5,311 nt of DNA, taken from the NCBI GenBank assembly GCA_003545435.1, contig DPYI01000072.1, forward strand, positions 10,846 to 16,156, read 5' to 3'. Shown in pieces: positions 4,987-5,311 of the stretch. The translations under genes were made by a program, and so were the position numbers. The notes below the pieces were generated by a model. It was not told where the DNA came from. It ran no database searches and saw only the letters and a list, made by a program, of their open reading frames with translations. Every line of letters begins with the position of its first letter. The first letter of the stretch is position 1. This stretch comes from Patescibacteria group bacterium (lineage in GTDB: Bacteria > Patescibacteriota > Microgenomatia > UBA10105 > UBA927).

Positions 4987-5311
4987 ATGAAAGCACTTCC
5001 CTTAGAAGCAAAAAAACGAACCGTTACCGGCAAGAGAGTAAAAAATCTCCGAGAAGCTCATGTTTTGCCTGCCACAATTTATGGGAAAACGACAAAACCC
5101 ATATCTATCCAGGTAGAAGGAGATACGTTTGACCGCACATTTCAACAAACGGGGGAGACCGGACTCATCCAGCTGACCGTTGATGGGGAAAAGCATCCGG
5201 TTCTCGTAAAAAACGTACAGCGTGATCCTGTATCAGGCCTCCCAGTCCACGTTGAATTCCACCAGGTCAGTCTGAAAGAAAAAATTCACGCCAAAGTGCC
5301 GATTGTCTTTA
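4987..5311 (+). CDS. rplY: 50S ribosomal protein L25, CTC type (3' end missing)
   Basis: The first 108 residues are present and the gene runs off the window. L25 binds 5S rRNA in the central protuberance of the large subunit. The sequence opens MKALPLEAKKRTVTGKRVKN (1-20), continues LREAHVLPATIYGKTTKPIS (21-40), and has the family signature VLVKNVQRDPVSGLPVHVEF (72-91), close to the usual VKDVQRDPVTGKILHVDF. Sequence continuing past about residue 95 (LKEKIHAKVPIVF) marks the long CTC/TL5 form with a second beta-rich domain, unlike the short E. coli L25. ATG 4987 is the only good start; the frame is closed by TAG at 4924-4926 and has no ATG between. No Shine-Dalgarno precedes it, because the bases directly upstream are the right arm of the inverted-repeat element, whose flanking TATG includes this ATG. 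Confidence 0.95.
   Translation, partial: MKALPLEAKKRTVTGKRVKNLREAHVLPATIYGKTTKPISIQVEGDTFDRTFQQTGETGLIQLTVDGEKHPVLVKNVQRDPVSGLPVHVEFHQVSLKEKIHAKVPIVF

Overview
The window most likely comes from a Patescibacteria (Candidate Phyla Radiation) genome. The evidence is indirect: a large membrane-anchored DUF4012 protein, compact single-gene units, no Shine-Dalgarno sequence directly before any of the four start codons, and promoter-like boxes so close to two start codons that leaderless mRNAs are expected. The standard bacterial code fits: the three complete genes end in TAA, none has an internal TGA, and tryptophan is TGG. Phylum-level placement is inference; no marker gene here settles it.

All recognised genes are on the plus strand. 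(1) 123-1364: a 12-helix MOP-superfamily polysaccharide flippase (Wzx-like). (2) 1560-2063: a ribonuclease HI-type protein with all four catalytic acidic residues, interrupted by about 26 in-frame codons made from a palindromic DNA repeat. (3) 2259-4841: an 860-residue DUF4012 protein with a cytosolic N-terminal domain, one transmembrane region and a large extracytoplasmic part. (4) 4987 to the window end: the 5' part of rplY, ribosomal protein L25 of the long CTC type. The flippase and the DUF4012 protein both fit cell-envelope or surface-polysaccharide work. RNase H and L25 are housekeeping genes. Each gene seems to have its own start region, so this is not an obvious single operon.

The most notable content lies between and inside the genes. 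Each of the three gaps between genes carries a palindromic repeat, and each repeat is of a different family: a roughly 150-bp palindrome built from 7-bp units after the flippase (1360-1509), an AT-rich inverted-repeat cluster after RNase H (2066-2136), and a 136-bp MITE-like element before rplY (4850-4985). The last is flanked by TATG on both sides, and the right-hand TATG contains the rplY start codon. A fourth palindrome is inserted in frame inside the RNase H gene. These four repeats, the in-frame one and the rplY one above all, are the best candidates for new biology here. No CRISPR array, tRNA, rRNA or convincing intrinsic terminator was seen.
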